From a virus: DNA of 26,432 bases. The position numbers and the translations under genes were made by a program. Below are positions 1-8,183 of this stretch, in pieces. Location: IMG/VR virus record IMGVR_UViG_3300034013_000713, positions 1-26,432 of that record, one strand, 5' to 3'. Within the stretch, counting starts at the first letter, position 1, and each line of letters opens with the position of its first letter. The notes beneath the pieces are model-generated. The model saw only the letters and a program-made list of their open reading frames with translations. It had not been told where the DNA came from and made no database searches.

Positions 1-234
1 AAATGTTCGCACAACCATTTCGCTATCAACTCCGCCTGACAACATTACATCAAATGGTTCATTATACGAGTCTCGCATAATACGGGCATTATTAAATAAT
101 GCATCTCTATAAGAAGGGAGATTTTTATCTATTTTTTTATTAAAATGAATTTTAAAAATAGAATTTGAATCAGTTTTTTTGCCATATTCTATAGCATCAA
201 AACTGTAGCTCATCCATTGATTATGTCTTTCCAT
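1..234 (-). CDS. PP-loop ATPase, asparagine-synthetase-like (partial, N-terminus)
   Basis: Minus-strand reading frame that starts at ATG 234-232 and runs open off the left edge, giving 78 residues. The visible protein contains SGGVDSE at residues 66-72, the PP-loop (SGGxDS) that binds ATP in asparagine synthetases, NAD synthetases and tRNA thiolases, which activate a carboxylate or nucleobase by adenylation. No glutamine-amidotransferase domain precedes the loop, so it is not a full AsnB; the family member and substrate cannot be named. It lies 49 nt downstream of the radical-SAM gene on the same strand, with no promoter or terminator visible between, so it is probably the third gene of the unit that begins at 2379. 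Confidence 0.75.
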   Translation of the reverse strand, partial: MERHNQWMSYSFDAIEYGKKTDSNSIFKIHFNKKIDKNLPSYRDALFNNARIMRDSYNEPFDVMLSGGVDSEMVVRTF

Positions 235-283
235 TTGTTAGTTCTAATTTTGTAAAAATGTTAATTTAACTCTACCTAGATAA

Positions 284-1816
284 TTATTCATTATTTTTCA
301 TTACATTAAGTATTAATGATCGATAATTATCTTTTTTTGTTTTTAGCAGTTGTTTGACGTTATACTTTGTATATATTTCATTCCGACTCAGTGCCACTAG
401 ATCATCTGCTGGAATTCCGAGAGACCTATGCCAATTGTAACCAAATCCACCGCACTTGAATCTACCATCGAAATATTTTCTTACATTTATTTTTTTTGCA
501 GCTTTAGCTACTTGATCAAAAGTCATTCCGATATAATCGTTGGTCCATCTAATTTCAGTAATAGAAGATGTTTCGATGTTTTCATAAATCTTATATCCAT
601 ATTTTTCATATTCTATATCAAATTCAGAAAAATCTTTAAATTTTGTTTGATCAAATTTTGGAGGAAATATAATCAAAGGTTCTACACTAAAGTCATCTAA
701 TTTATTCTTTTCTGAAAATAAGAATTCTTCTAGGATATTAATCTCGTCGTGTCTGTCTTTTGGCAACCCTAATATAAATCCAGAACGAGTTAGTATCTCT
801 TTAAATTCATTTTTTTTAATTTCTTCAATAAACTGAAATTGTTCAATGGGATTTAAACCTTTGCCAATAGCCTTACCTGAATTATGATTTATTGTTTCTA
901 TACCAAAGACTGCTGATTTTAAACCTGACTCTTGTAAGTATTTCACTGTGTCGGGAAATTTTATCATTAAATCAAGTCTCAAATATGTAGTAAAGTTTAA
1001 TTTAAATGGTAGCCTACTATACACTTCGTCATACAATCTTTTAACTTTTTCTTCACTATCATTGTATGTGTCATCGGAAAAACTGTATTCTGTTACTCCA
1101 TGCAACTCATAATTCTTTATAAACTCTTCATACAATACATTAGAACGTTTAACCCATTCGCCTTTCTTTTTACCATTAAGTGGAAATGAACAAAATTTAC
1201 ATTTAAAAATACAACCTCTACTAACTTCAATAGGAAGGGTATCTGACGATTCGACAATATCGTTCTTAGTAAAGATATTTTGGCTTGTTGTAAACTGTTG
1301 AAATTCTGAACCTTCAATCAGTGATTCTAAAAAACTTACTGGTATTTTTTTAGATTTTTTTGCACAATAATCTGTAAACTCAATAATTTCAGTATCATTA
1401 TTTTTTGTAAAAACTTTAAAACCGTATTTCTCGATCATAAATCTTTTCGAGCCACCGGCAATAAATTTTACGTTTGGATTAATATCCTTAACGGTTTTAA
1501 TAAAATTTAAAATTTCTTTATCAATATTTGGGATAGTTGTAGATTTTACATTAAATGAATCTATCGTACGAAAATAGGGATATCCAAATACATGACGCAA
1601 AAAGGTTGTACTAATTCCCACCCATAATGTATTATTACCTATAAACATCTTTATTGTATCGATGAGTTCTTCACGGTTGTCTTCATACGCTGTCATATCA
1701 ATACACTGAACAGTATAGCCTGCATTTCTTAACTCGCTAGCAATTCGAAATGTTCCCGCATATTTAGACATAGGTAATAAATGATTACCATATAGTAACA
1801 AACAATCTACTGTCAT
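284..1816 (-). CDS. Radical SAM protein with B12-binding-like N-terminal region
   Basis: Protein of 510 residues. Residues 201-209 contain Cys202-x3-Cys206-x2-Cys209, the cluster-binding motif of radical SAM enzymes, preceded by the common PIEVSRGC context. The first ~150 residues look like the alpha/beta cobalamin-binding-type domain often fused in front (LLLYGN near the N-terminus, then WVGIST near residue 65), but I do not see the DxHxxG motif that binds B12, so cofactor use is open. The length and the GIET motif near residue 305 fit the B12-binding radical SAM superfamily, which includes methyltransferases and other C-H activating enzymes. Its ATG overlaps the stop of the upstream oxygenase (ATGA at 1813-1816), implying translational coupling. 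The substrate is unknown. Confidence 0.85.
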   Translation of the reverse strand: MTVDCLLLYGNHLLPMSKYAGTFRIASELRNAGYTVQCIDMTAYEDNREELIDTIKMFIGNNTLWVGISTTFLRHVFGYPYFRTIDSFNVKSTTIPNIDKEILNFIKTVKDINPNVKFIAGGSKRFMIEKYGFKVFTKNNDTEIIEFTDYCAKKSKKIPVSFLESLIEGSEFQQFTTSQNIFTKNDIVESSDTLPIEVSRGCIFKCKFCSFPLNGKKKGEWVKRSNVLYEEFIKNYELHGVTEYSFSDDTYNDSEEKVKRLYDEVYSRLPFKLNFTTYLRLDLMIKFPDTVKYLQESGLKSAVFGIETINHNSGKAIGKGLNPIEQFQFIEEIKKNEFKEILTRSGFILGLPKDRHDEINILEEFLFSEKNKLDDFSVEPLIIFPPKFDQTKFKDFSEFDIEYEKYGYKIYENIETSSITEIRWTNDYIGMTFDQVAKAAKKINVRKYFDGRFKCGGFGYNWHRSLGIPADDLVALSRNEIYTKYNVKQLLKTKKDNYRSLILNVMKNNE

Positions 1817-2379
1817 TTTTTTTCAATCACTGTATTTTGATCAATTACTGATTTAAAATTATCTATATTTTCAGAAGAAATATTCAATGTTAAAAAATAT
1901 CGAATTTGACCTTCTTCAATTCCTCTAACATCGTGTAGTTGATTAACTTTTAATAAACACCATCTATTAATTTCTATAGGTGGTGTTTCTGCTGCCACAA
2001 CATTATCTTCGTACCACCTAACGGTAGTATTACTTCCACCAGTGGTAAAATAATAATTTAATGCCCAGTTTCTGCCTTTGTCGATATGTTTAGGGTGTGT
2101 ACCCCATGTCTCTTCTTGAGGTTTTAACTTTTGGTATGTAGTTACATTTAATAAATTTAATTTTAGAGTTGAAGGAATACTTCCATATAACGGAAATACA
2201 ATATTTCTAATAATCCATGTATTACATTCTTCGGGCAGATACGTAGCTCGATTCATTGGCCCTCGATAACTATTAACATTTTCTAGTCTAGGATCTACAC
2301 CAATGTATTTTACATTTTCCAAACATTGAGCAAAAAATTCTTTAGGTAATCTTGGAAGAGATAAGTATGAGAAGTACAT
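1813..2379 (-). CDS. 2-oxoglutarate/Fe(II) oxygenase-like protein
   Basis: Protein of 188 residues with the double-stranded beta-helix iron triad: His98-x-Asp100 (HID), distal His149 (LHD) and Arg160, which would bind the 2-oxoglutarate carboxylate. Such enzymes hydroxylate proteins, nucleic acids or small molecules using O2 and 2-oxoglutarate. It is first in a probable operon with the radical-SAM and PP-loop genes. A TATAAATA late-promoter octamer lies 6 nt before its ATG, and no Shine-Dalgarno sequence is visible. It is more divergent than the oxygenase paralogues at 8-12 kb, lacking their N-I-P-L segment after HxD. The family assignment is fairly secure; the target is unknown. Confidence 0.7.
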   Translation of the reverse strand: MYFSYLSLPRLPKEFFAQCLENVKYIGVDPRLENVNSYRGPMNRATYLPEECNTWIIRNIVFPLYGSIPSTLKLNLLNVTTYQKLKPQEETWGTHPKHIDKGRNWALNYYFTTGGSNTTVRWYEDNVVAAETPPIEINRWCLLKVNQLHDVRGIEEGQIRYFLTLNISSENIDNFKSVIDQNTVIEKK

Positions 2380-2385
2380 AAAGAA

Positions 2386-2393
2386 TATTTATA
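2386..2393 (-). promoter_or_regulatory. T4-late-type promoter octamer
   Basis: The minus strand reads TATAAATA, an 8/8 match to the T4 late-promoter consensus, 6 nt upstream of the ATG at 2379. If the start site falls where it does in T4, transcription begins at about the start codon. The facing TctC gene starts only 18 nt away. Confidence 0.6.
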
Positions 2394-2397
2394 TATC

Positions 2398-3306
2398 ATG
2401 CTAATCAACAAATTTTTTCTTTTATTAATTTTATTTTTTTCAAAAGTTGCAGTAGCTCAATCATTAGAGTTTACAGTTATGCACGCTCCCGGTGGTGTGA
2501 GCGATATCACAACACGGTATATCGCTAAAAACTTAGATAAAAAATATGTAGTAGTCAATCGGCCAGGAGCATCTGGCAAAATTGCTATGGGTCATTTAAT
2601 GAATGAAAAAACTATGCTACTGGCTACTGTAGTTCAAGTTTTTGTTACCAACCCTATCAATTTTAACGACTTAAATTACGATCACAAAATTGATTTAGAA
2701 GTGCTGGCCACTATAGGAATTATGCCCTCTGCATTACTCTGTAATGCTAAAACAGGAATAACATCCTATCAAGACTTTATCAATACTAAAAAATCATTGT
2801 CCTTTGCTGTTGGAGGTTATGGGTCTTCCGAACATATCGCCACTGAAGTATTACTATCAAAAACTAAAAACAATCATATCGTCGTTCCCTATGCTCAAGG
2901 GGGAAATAAGTCTGTATTAGATTTAGTTGGCGGGCATGTTGATTGTATGTTTGGCAACTACCCGACAGTTAAAGCCTACACCAATCACGAAAATTTAAAA
3001 TTATTATTAACTAGTCATGCTGTTGGATTAAAAACATCAACATGGGAAAGTTTTTATAAAGAAGTGTTCCCATTCCAAAGCTATCTTTCAGTAATTGTTC
3101 CTAAGACTATGGATGAATATACTAAAGGTAAAATTACAGCTGATCTAAAAACAATATTTCAATCAGCAGAATATAAGCAAGGGCTTACTGATATAGGATT
3201 ATTTTTCAAATCAGATACTGATAAATCTAAGATTAAAGAATCGTTGAATTATAATGACAATATTAGAAAATTTATTTTAGAAAATAAGATCAAAACAAAA
3301 GATTAA
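2398..3306 (+). CDS. TctC/Bug-family periplasmic solute-binding protein
   Basis: Protein of 302 residues with a classical signal peptide: a short positive N-terminus, a hydrophobic run at residues 6-18 and an AVA cleavage site near residue 20, so the mature protein should be periplasmic. The family pattern is clear: APGGVSDITTRYIA near residues 30-43, then the NRPGASG motif at about residues 54-60 typical of receptors of tripartite tricarboxylate transporters. These proteins bind carboxylates such as citrate or dicarboxylates. No TctA or TctB membrane gene is present here. It is the only rightward gene in the first 8 kb, and its stop shares TTAA (3303-3306) with the convergent neighbour. It shows the AT-rich composition of its neighbours, so it is not a very recent insertion from a GC-rich host. 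Confidence 0.85.
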   Translation: MLINKFFLLLILFFSKVAVAQSLEFTVMHAPGGVSDITTRYIAKNLDKKYVVVNRPGASGKIAMGHLMNEKTMLLATVVQVFVTNPINFNDLNYDHKIDLEVLATIGIMPSALLCNAKTGITSYQDFINTKKSLSFAVGGYGSSEHIATEVLLSKTKNNHIVVPYAQGGNKSVLDLVGGHVDCMFGNYPTVKAYTNHENLKLLLTSHAVGLKTSTWESFYKEVFPFQSYLSVIVPKTMDEYTKGKITADLKTIFQSAEYKQGLTDIGLFFKSDTDKSKIKESLNYNDNIRKFILENKIKTKD

Positions 3307-4469
3307 GACCGTGTTTCAACTCTACCAATTAAATATTGTTTAACAAAGGATTGTAATCCGTCTGGTTGATTTGTTTCTAAATCGTATCTCAAAAATGGAG
3401 TTAAAGAATTCCTAACATAATCAATGCCCTCATGCCATATGACATTGGCTTTTGTTTTAACGCTTCCTTCGATGAACCAATTGTCAAATTCGCTATACCA
3501 ATCTTTTGTTGCTTTATGCACTTGAAACCAAGAATTATTCCAAGTTGTCGGATACATAACTTTTCTTAATAATCTCTCATGCCAAAATCTTACAGAAGCA
3601 TAACTAGAAGTTTTAGTGTTCCAGTATTGCTGATAATTAGGATTTAATTCTAGCCATCTTTTTATCACATGTCCTTGTTTGATTAATAATGGCACACACT
3701 CAGGGCTCCAGTAAAAATATTCAATAACACTGTTGTCGTAATCTTTTATGTGATCGACAATTGTAACCATGTTAGCTGATCGATCATTGAATCTCATCCA
3801 AAATTGACCTTCATGGATAATGCTTTTAGGTTTTTCTACTCCAAGTATAATACCTATCTTCTTCTCTTTATCAAACAGTCTACGAACTTCATCAAAGTAT
3901 ACATAGTTAAATCGAGTAATTCCTATAGGATTCAATGCTTCTCTTTTTTGCAATACCCAGCTTGCATCACCTACTGACAATAATGAATCGTTAACTTGAT
4001 CAGTTAGATCACAGATTGTAATCTTTGTTTTTGGAATAAACTGCTCTACTTCTTTTAGTCTTGGAATAGTTTGTAGGTAATGCTCGGCCCCTGAATTCAA
4101 ACTAGAAACATTTCTAGGATCTAAACTAGTATAAGGTTTCCAACCTTTTTCCATTGTGTTGATTAGCAGCTCATCTAAGTGTATACCTTGTCTAATAAAA
4201 CTCATTAAAATTTGATGGCTATCAGCGCCGCCGCTGTAACTTAAAATAAGATAATCGTATTTTGCTCGCAGATCTCTCACTCGTTTATCATATAATTGGT
4301 CTAATGTTTCTTCTGGTTCTTTAGTCCAGTCGTGTATGCTAAATTCTAAATCATTAAAGACCCAGTCAACTGGCTTGTTGACTTTAAGAGAATGAAAACA
4401 TGCTTGAATTTTTGATTCAAATTCTAAACCGTCACATGTATAATAGCCCAGTAACTTATTAATTAACAT
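3303..4469 (-). CDS. PP-loop ATPase, asparagine-synthetase-like
   Basis: Protein of 388 residues. SGGADS at residues 79-84, after a hydrophobic strand (YLILSY), is the PP-loop of N-type ATP pyrophosphatases. The protein lacks an N-terminal glutaminase domain. About 70 residues precede the loop and a long C-terminal region rich in Trp and Tyr follows it, so it is not a normal AsnB, QueC or TilS. It could adenylate a carboxyl group or base for amide or thio transfer; the substrate is unknown. Its ATG lies inside the 3' end of the FabK-like gene (11-nt overlap), making it the last gene of the unit that begins at the desaturase at 6107. A second PP-loop gene lies at the left edge of the window. 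Confidence 0.75.
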   Translation of the reverse strand: MLINKLLGYYTCDGLEFESKIQACFHSLKVNKPVDWVFNDLEFSIHDWTKEPEETLDQLYDKRVRDLRAKYDYLILSYSGGADSHQILMSFIRQGIHLDELLINTMEKGWKPYTSLDPRNVSSLNSGAEHYLQTIPRLKEVEQFIPKTKITICDLTDQVNDSLLSVGDASWVLQKREALNPIGITRFNYVYFDEVRRLFDKEKKIGIILGVEKPKSIIHEGQFWMRFNDRSANMVTIVDHIKDYDNSVIEYFYWSPECVPLLIKQGHVIKRWLELNPNYQQYWNTKTSSYASVRFWHERLLRKVMYPTTWNNSWFQVHKATKDWYSEFDNWFIEGSVKTKANVIWHEGIDYVRNSLTPFLRYDLETNQPDGLQSFVKQYLIGRVETRS

Positions 4470-5331
4470 CTTTAACTAACCACTCTATTATATCTTTTAC
4501 TGGCATTATTTTGTTTATATAGTCTATTCCGTTGCCTACATAGATGCATCCGGAATTAGTTCCCTTGATACCCTCATATAGAGATTTGGAATTGTTATCG
4601 TCGTCATTTTCTAGTCTAGAAAATAACAGCCCTCTGCAATTTAACGGACCTATTAATTTGATATCTTTTGATGTGGACTCTATAATTTTTTGTTTAGTAT
4701 CGCTTGACACACAACTTTCTTCAGATGCTGCAAGTAGTGTGCCAATACCCACAGCTAATGCTTCTCTGTCCATAAAATATTTTACCTGTTCAGGACTGCC
4801 AATACCACCGCTTGGAATGATTCTTGATCCTACTTGTTCTTTCATAGCATCATATCGATCTTCTAATGATACTAGACTACCGAATGATCTCCCAGCAGCC
4901 TGAGGACCTTTCAATACTATCGAATCAAAATAGGACATAGGTAGCCGATTAGAAGTTTTAAACATTACAGCTATACCGTGTACCTTCATATTGTCGATCT
5001 GTTTAGATAATTCAGGCCACAAATGATGATCTGATGGTCTAATAAAAAGTTCAACTAATTTTATATTATTTTCTAATAGAACATCTATAACAGGAGTCCA
5101 TATAAAATGTTCCCAGTGCATACTTAAAATTATTTCTGTAGAACTGGTTGCATCTGTAAACCTTTTTAAACTGGCATCTACATGCTTTAGATTTACTTTT
5201 CCACCTTCATAATAATTAAAGATTGACAAACTAGGTACAGCACCCGCTTGAGTTACAGCAATAGCTAAGTCAACATTGGATACTCCATTCATGGGCATAG
5301 CCACAATTGGATGTTTGCTATTAAATTTCAT
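4459..5331 (-). CDS. Nitronate monooxygenase / FabK-like FMN-dependent TIM-barrel enzyme
   Basis: Protein of 290 residues. The N-terminus HPIVAMPMNGVSN and the barrel start resemble the 2-nitropropane dioxygenase/enoyl-ACP reductase II family. LKGPQAAGRSFGS at residues 140-152 occupies the place of the family's K-G-x-E-A-G-G-H segment, and IIPSGGIGSPEQV at residues 171-183 is the typical phosphate-binding turn for FMN. The catalytic His of that G-G-H segment is Arg148 here (GRS), so activity may differ from nitronate oxidation. FabK members reduce enoyl-ACP in fatty-acid synthesis, which would fit the adjoining desaturases, but this is inference. Its ATG shares one base with the desaturase stop (TAATG). 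Confidence 0.75.
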   Translation of the reverse strand: MKFNSKHPIVAMPMNGVSNVDLAIAVTQAGAVPSLSIFNYYEGGKVNLKHVDASLKRFTDATSSTEIILSMHWEHFIWTPVIDVLLENNIKLVELFIRPSDHHLWPELSKQIDNMKVHGIAVMFKTSNRLPMSYFDSIVLKGPQAAGRSFGSLVSLEDRYDAMKEQVGSRIIPSGGIGSPEQVKYFMDREALAVGIGTLLAASEESCVSSDTKQKIIESTSKDIKLIGPLNCRGLLFSRLENDDDNNSKSLYEGIKGTNSGCIYVGNGIDYINKIMPVKDIIEWLVKDVN

Positions 5332-6107
5332 TAAATTTTAATCAATCTAATTACAAGTGCCGAAATATCAATCTCCCACCACTTGTTTCCAAAACTAAAA
5401 TTCCTAGGATATCTATGATGATTGTTGTGCCACGCTTCCCCCCAACTAGGAATAGCCCATAGCCAATTATTTGTACTTTGATCATTTAGATTGTGTGTTC
5501 TATATCCACCCCACCAACTTGGTTTGTGTCCCACATAATTAACAACATTACTCATAAGGGCGGTCATTGCAGCAGGCGCCCAATGAAAAAATACCATCAA
5601 CCAAAATCCTCCTATTAAAAATAGTACAAGGCTATAGGTTGCAATGATTGCAAAATAATATCTATGTAGGAATTGCTGGAATCTGTCAGTGACTAATGCC
5701 CTCATTCTCCATTTTGTATCTTTATCAACTTCATTTATATAATCCATCATAAAGATCTTTACCCCTTTGTATAACGGACTATGCGGATCAGTAGGCTTGT
5801 CACTCTTTAAGTGATGATTGATATGAATGGCCACCCATGCAAGTGGACTGCCGGTCCCTGCAAAGCATCCTAATAATGAAAATATCTTTACAATGATCGG
5901 ATGTGTTCTATAACTATTGTGAGAAAGATTTCTGTGATAAGTTACGACGATACCTAAACAACCATATAAAAAGTATCCCACTAGTACCATCATAAAAGAA
6001 TTAAAATTTAATCCGTACAACCAGACAGCACCGAAAGTACCTATTAAATTTAATATCAAGAATAGTTGAGCACCCCTAGTGCTGCTAGATAAAAATGCTG
6101 TGTTCAT
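5331..6107 (-). CDS. Fatty-acid desaturase (membrane di-iron), paralogue 1
   Basis: Protein of 258 residues with all three histidine boxes of the acyl-CoA/acyl-lipid desaturases: HRNLSH at 58-63, HINHH at 95-99 and HNNHH at 227-231, together binding the two irons. Hydrophobic segments around residues 14-32, 38-56 and 152-176 fit an integral membrane enzyme that introduces a double bond, probably at the delta-9 position judging from family resemblance. The length is typical of short bacterial and viral members. A late-type octamer lies 20 nt upstream and AGGAAA gives a Shine-Dalgarno site. It is first in a unit with the FabK-like and PP-loop genes. The paralogue at 6711 has its boxes at nearly identical positions. 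Confidence 0.93.
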   Translation of the reverse strand: MNTAFLSSSTRGAQLFLILNLIGTFGAVWLYGLNFNSFMMVLVGYFLYGCLGIVVTYHRNLSHNSYRTHPIIVKIFSLLGCFAGTGSPLAWVAIHINHHLKSDKPTDPHSPLYKGVKIFMMDYINEVDKDTKWRMRALVTDRFQQFLHRYYFAIIATYSLVLFLIGGFWLMVFFHWAPAAMTALMSNVVNYVGHKPSWWGGYRTHNLNDQSTNNWLWAIPSWGEAWHNNHHRYPRNFSFGNKWWEIDISALVIRLIKI

Positions 6108-6127
6108 TTAGTTTCCTATGAGCATTA

Positions 6128-6135
6128 TATTTATA
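6128..6135 (-). promoter_or_regulatory. T4-late-type promoter octamer
   Basis: The minus strand reads TATAAATA (8/8), 20 nt upstream of the desaturase ATG at 6107. The leader leaves room for the AGGAAA ribosome-binding site, unlike most octamers in this region. Confidence 0.6.
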
Positions 6136-6153
6136 GGATAAAATAACTGATTT

Positions 6154-6714
6154 TTATTTTCTAAATTCTTGTTTTAACGCTCGCTTTTTAACAATCATTG
6201 GGACAGGTTTAACTTCTTGCCCCATTAGTCTCCAGTGCAATTCATAAAATGGTTTTGTATTAGGTGGAACAACGTCTAACAATATATGTTCGTATCTATG
6301 AGAGTGTGATCGTTTCCATTGTCTTTCATATACATTTATTACACGTTCGGCAGTGCAATAATAATATTCATACCAACCTCGTGATTCAGCATAATCGAAT
6401 GCAAATTTAATTAATTCGCCTATTCCTGAATGGTTAAAGCTAAAATAACTTTTAAAATTCTTAGTATATAATCCCGAAATAACCCAAAATTTTCCTCTCA
6501 TCGTAGTTTCGAACATTCTGATACATACAAAACTAACAAGTTCATTATTTTCAAAGTATCCAATCACACGGCAAAATTCATCATCCTGGAAATATTTTTC
6601 AAAGGCACCTAAAAATCCTTCGAGTGTTAATGGAACAGTGCCACCGGTTCTATTTTTTAATGGTGCAATTTTCATGCAATCCGGCAAGTCATCCATTGTT
6701 AAAAATCGTATCAT
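6154..6714 (-). CDS. GNAT-like acetyltransferase (weak match)
   Basis: Protein of 186 residues beginning MIRFLTMDDLPD, a common N-terminus of Gcn5-related N-acetyltransferases. A strand pair with acidic and hydrophobic alternation follows at residues 45-62 (RVIGYFENNELVSFVCIRM), then a helix FAFDYAESRGW at about 105-115, as in GNAT motif A. The canonical R/Q-x-x-G-x-G/A acetyl-CoA loop is not obvious; the HSGIGELI segment near residues 95-102 could serve. Its start overlaps the stop of the second desaturase (ATGA), so it is coupled to a lipid-type enzyme and may act on an acyl or amino group. The assignment is tentative. Confidence 0.5.
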   Translation of the reverse strand: MIRFLTMDDLPDCMKIAPLKNRTGGTVPLTLEGFLGAFEKYFQDDEFCRVIGYFENNELVSFVCIRMFETTMRGKFWVISGLYTKNFKSYFSFNHSGIGELIKFAFDYAESRGWYEYYYCTAERVINVYERQWKRSHSHRYEHILLDVVPPNTKPFYELHWRLMGQEVKPVPMIVKKRALKQEFRK

Positions 6715-7499
6715 TTTTTCAGTAACTTAATGAGCATTGCACCGGGATCGATCTCCCACCACTTTCCACTTATTTCAGTTCCGTAGTGATAATGTCGAGC
6801 ATGTGCATGGTGGTTGTTATGCCACGCTTCACCTAAATATAAAGGCCACAATAACAAACTATTTTGACTATTGCCGCTAGATGGATTAGTGTAAGTCCTA
6901 TACGCACCTATACCTGACATATGTCCTAAATAGTTTTGTAAATTAATAGAAAATTGTACAAGAACTACAGGAACTAGCCATGTATAATAAAATAATGTAA
7001 AATTAATAAATGCAAAAGGTACTAACAAACATGCTAAGATCAACCAATAGTATTGATTAATAAATAGGTGCTCCTTGGTCATCATAGATCTAATTTTAAA
7101 TATCTGAATATCATCAGCTTTATTTTTGTTGTCAAGTAATCCAAAAAAGTTAAATTTTCTACCAACAGGAGTATGCGGATCATCTTCGGTATCTACGTGT
7201 TCGTGATGTGCTCGATGGATGTATGCCCAAGCTATTGGACTTCCTCGCAACGAAAGCAATGAAATTATAATAAAAACTTTTCTGACAATATTATTTTTAA
7301 ATTCAAAACTTTTATGGCTGAAGTATCTATGCATCATTATGCTTATACCGATAGATAGTAAAACATGATATGCAATAGCAGACACAAGTAATAAGGGTAA
7401 ATTAAATGTTACAAAGAATGCACCTATAATAATTGCTAACCTTGCTACAATATGAGAATACCTAACAGTAGTTGAACTAGCTTGAAATAAATTAGTCAT
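6711..7499 (-). CDS. Fatty-acid desaturase (membrane di-iron), paralogue 2
   Basis: I place the start at ATG 7499-7497 (MTNLF), which overlaps the upstream stop by 8 nt; a longer frame to 7532 would run deep into the upstream gene. The product is 262 residues, with histidine boxes HRYFSH at 57-62, HRAHH at 95-99 and HNNHH at 227-231, nearly the same positions as paralogue 1. Hydrophobic segments at about 18-55 and 152-185 fit membrane helices. The box segments match paralogue 1 closely while the rest differs strongly, so the duplication is old or the two arrived separately. It is the second gene of a unit led by the 2OG-type protein at 8118. Confidence 0.93.
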   Translation of the reverse strand: MTNLFQASSTTVRYSHIVARLAIIIGAFFVTFNLPLLLVSAIAYHVLLSIGISIMMHRYFSHKSFEFKNNIVRKVFIIISLLSLRGSPIAWAYIHRAHHEHVDTEDDPHTPVGRKFNFFGLLDNKNKADDIQIFKIRSMMTKEHLFINQYYWLILACLLVPFAFINFTLFYYTWLVPVVLVQFSINLQNYLGHMSGIGAYRTYTNPSSGNSQNSLLLWPLYLGEAWHNNHHAHARHYHYGTEISGKWWEIDPGAMLIKLLKK

Positions 7500-8118
7500 A
7501 TGATATTGTATATTCTTTGTACATTTCTGCACTTTTTTGTAGGAACTGACTGTTCTTAAATCCTACTCCAAACATTTGAATTAATAATTTAGGGTGATCC
7601 GGGTTATACTTCGACCCATGCCATGTGTACTTATCGTTATATGCAAACCAATTAGTGGACTCTGGCAATGTTAACAACACAGCAGTTTTTGTATCATTCG
7701 GTTTAGTAAAAAACCATTGAGGGTTCGAATCAGTATAATGCAACATTGCTCTAACGTTCCATCGATCTATATTATCATCAGTGTGTGGCGGAATATTTCC
7801 TAGGCTTTCTACAACCCTAACACCAGTGACAAGAGAGAATAGAGGAATTTTTGTAATCATTTGATACATTAAGGGAAGTTCTTCTCGAATATCATAGTAA
7901 GGTGCAGTCCATGCAGATCGAAATAAATTATTTTTATAGATATCTAAACCTTTCCAGACATCTGTATCTCCAATTTTTGAATAAGATCCCTTATGGTTTT
8001 GTTGCGTTTTAACTATAGGTTTTCCATAATTGTTCCAAATATTCCAAAATACAGACCAATCGTCAGGGACTACAGTAGGAAGGTTAAGTGGTGTGGCTAC
8101 TATCATAATATGTTTCAT
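7492..8118 (-). CDS. 2OG/Fe(II) oxygenase-like (aspartyl-hydroxylase-type) protein
   Basis: Protein of 208 residues with His112-x-Asp114 (HTD), distal His167 (WHGS) and Lys177 where most members have Arg, a plausible 2-oxoglutarate ligand. The spacing and the TWHGS ending resemble aspartyl/asparaginyl beta-hydroxylase-like phage proteins. It heads a unit with desaturase 2 and the GNAT-like protein. The start is uncertain: the late octamer TATAAATA ends only 1 nt before this ATG, and a second in-frame ATG lies at codon 5 (8106), which would leave a short leader. No Shine-Dalgarno site is visible for either. Confidence 0.65.
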   Translation of the reverse strand: MKHIMIVATPLNLPTVVPDDWSVFWNIWNNYGKPIVKTQQNHKGSYSKIGDTDVWKGLDIYKNNLFRSAWTAPYYDIREELPLMYQMITKIPLFSLVTGVRVVESLGNIPPHTDDNIDRWNVRAMLHYTDSNPQWFFTKPNDTKTAVLLTLPESTNWFAYNDKYTWHGSKYNPDHPKLLIQMFGVGFKNSQFLQKSAEMYKEYTISYD

Positions 8119-8119
8119 A

Positions 8120-8127
8120 TATTTATA
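8120..8127 (-). promoter_or_regulatory. T4-late-type promoter octamer abutting a start codon
   Basis: The minus strand reads TATAAATA (8/8), one base from the ATG at 8118. Transcription from it would start inside the first codons, which favours the in-frame ATG at 8106 or a non-promoter role for this copy. Confidence 0.5.
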
Positions 8128-8183
8128 TTACAAAATTGCAGAGAGTTAAATAAAAGATATTCCAAAATTTTACGATAAACATC

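Noticed and set aside
1-4469. Full asparagine synthetase for the two PP-loop genes
   Set aside because: Neither has the N-terminal Cys2 glutaminase domain, and only the ATP loop is recognisable.
2398-4469. TctC and the PP-loop protein both begin MLINK, suggesting a shared origin or inverted repeat
   Set aside because: The codons differ and the similarity stops after five residues; the folds are unrelated.
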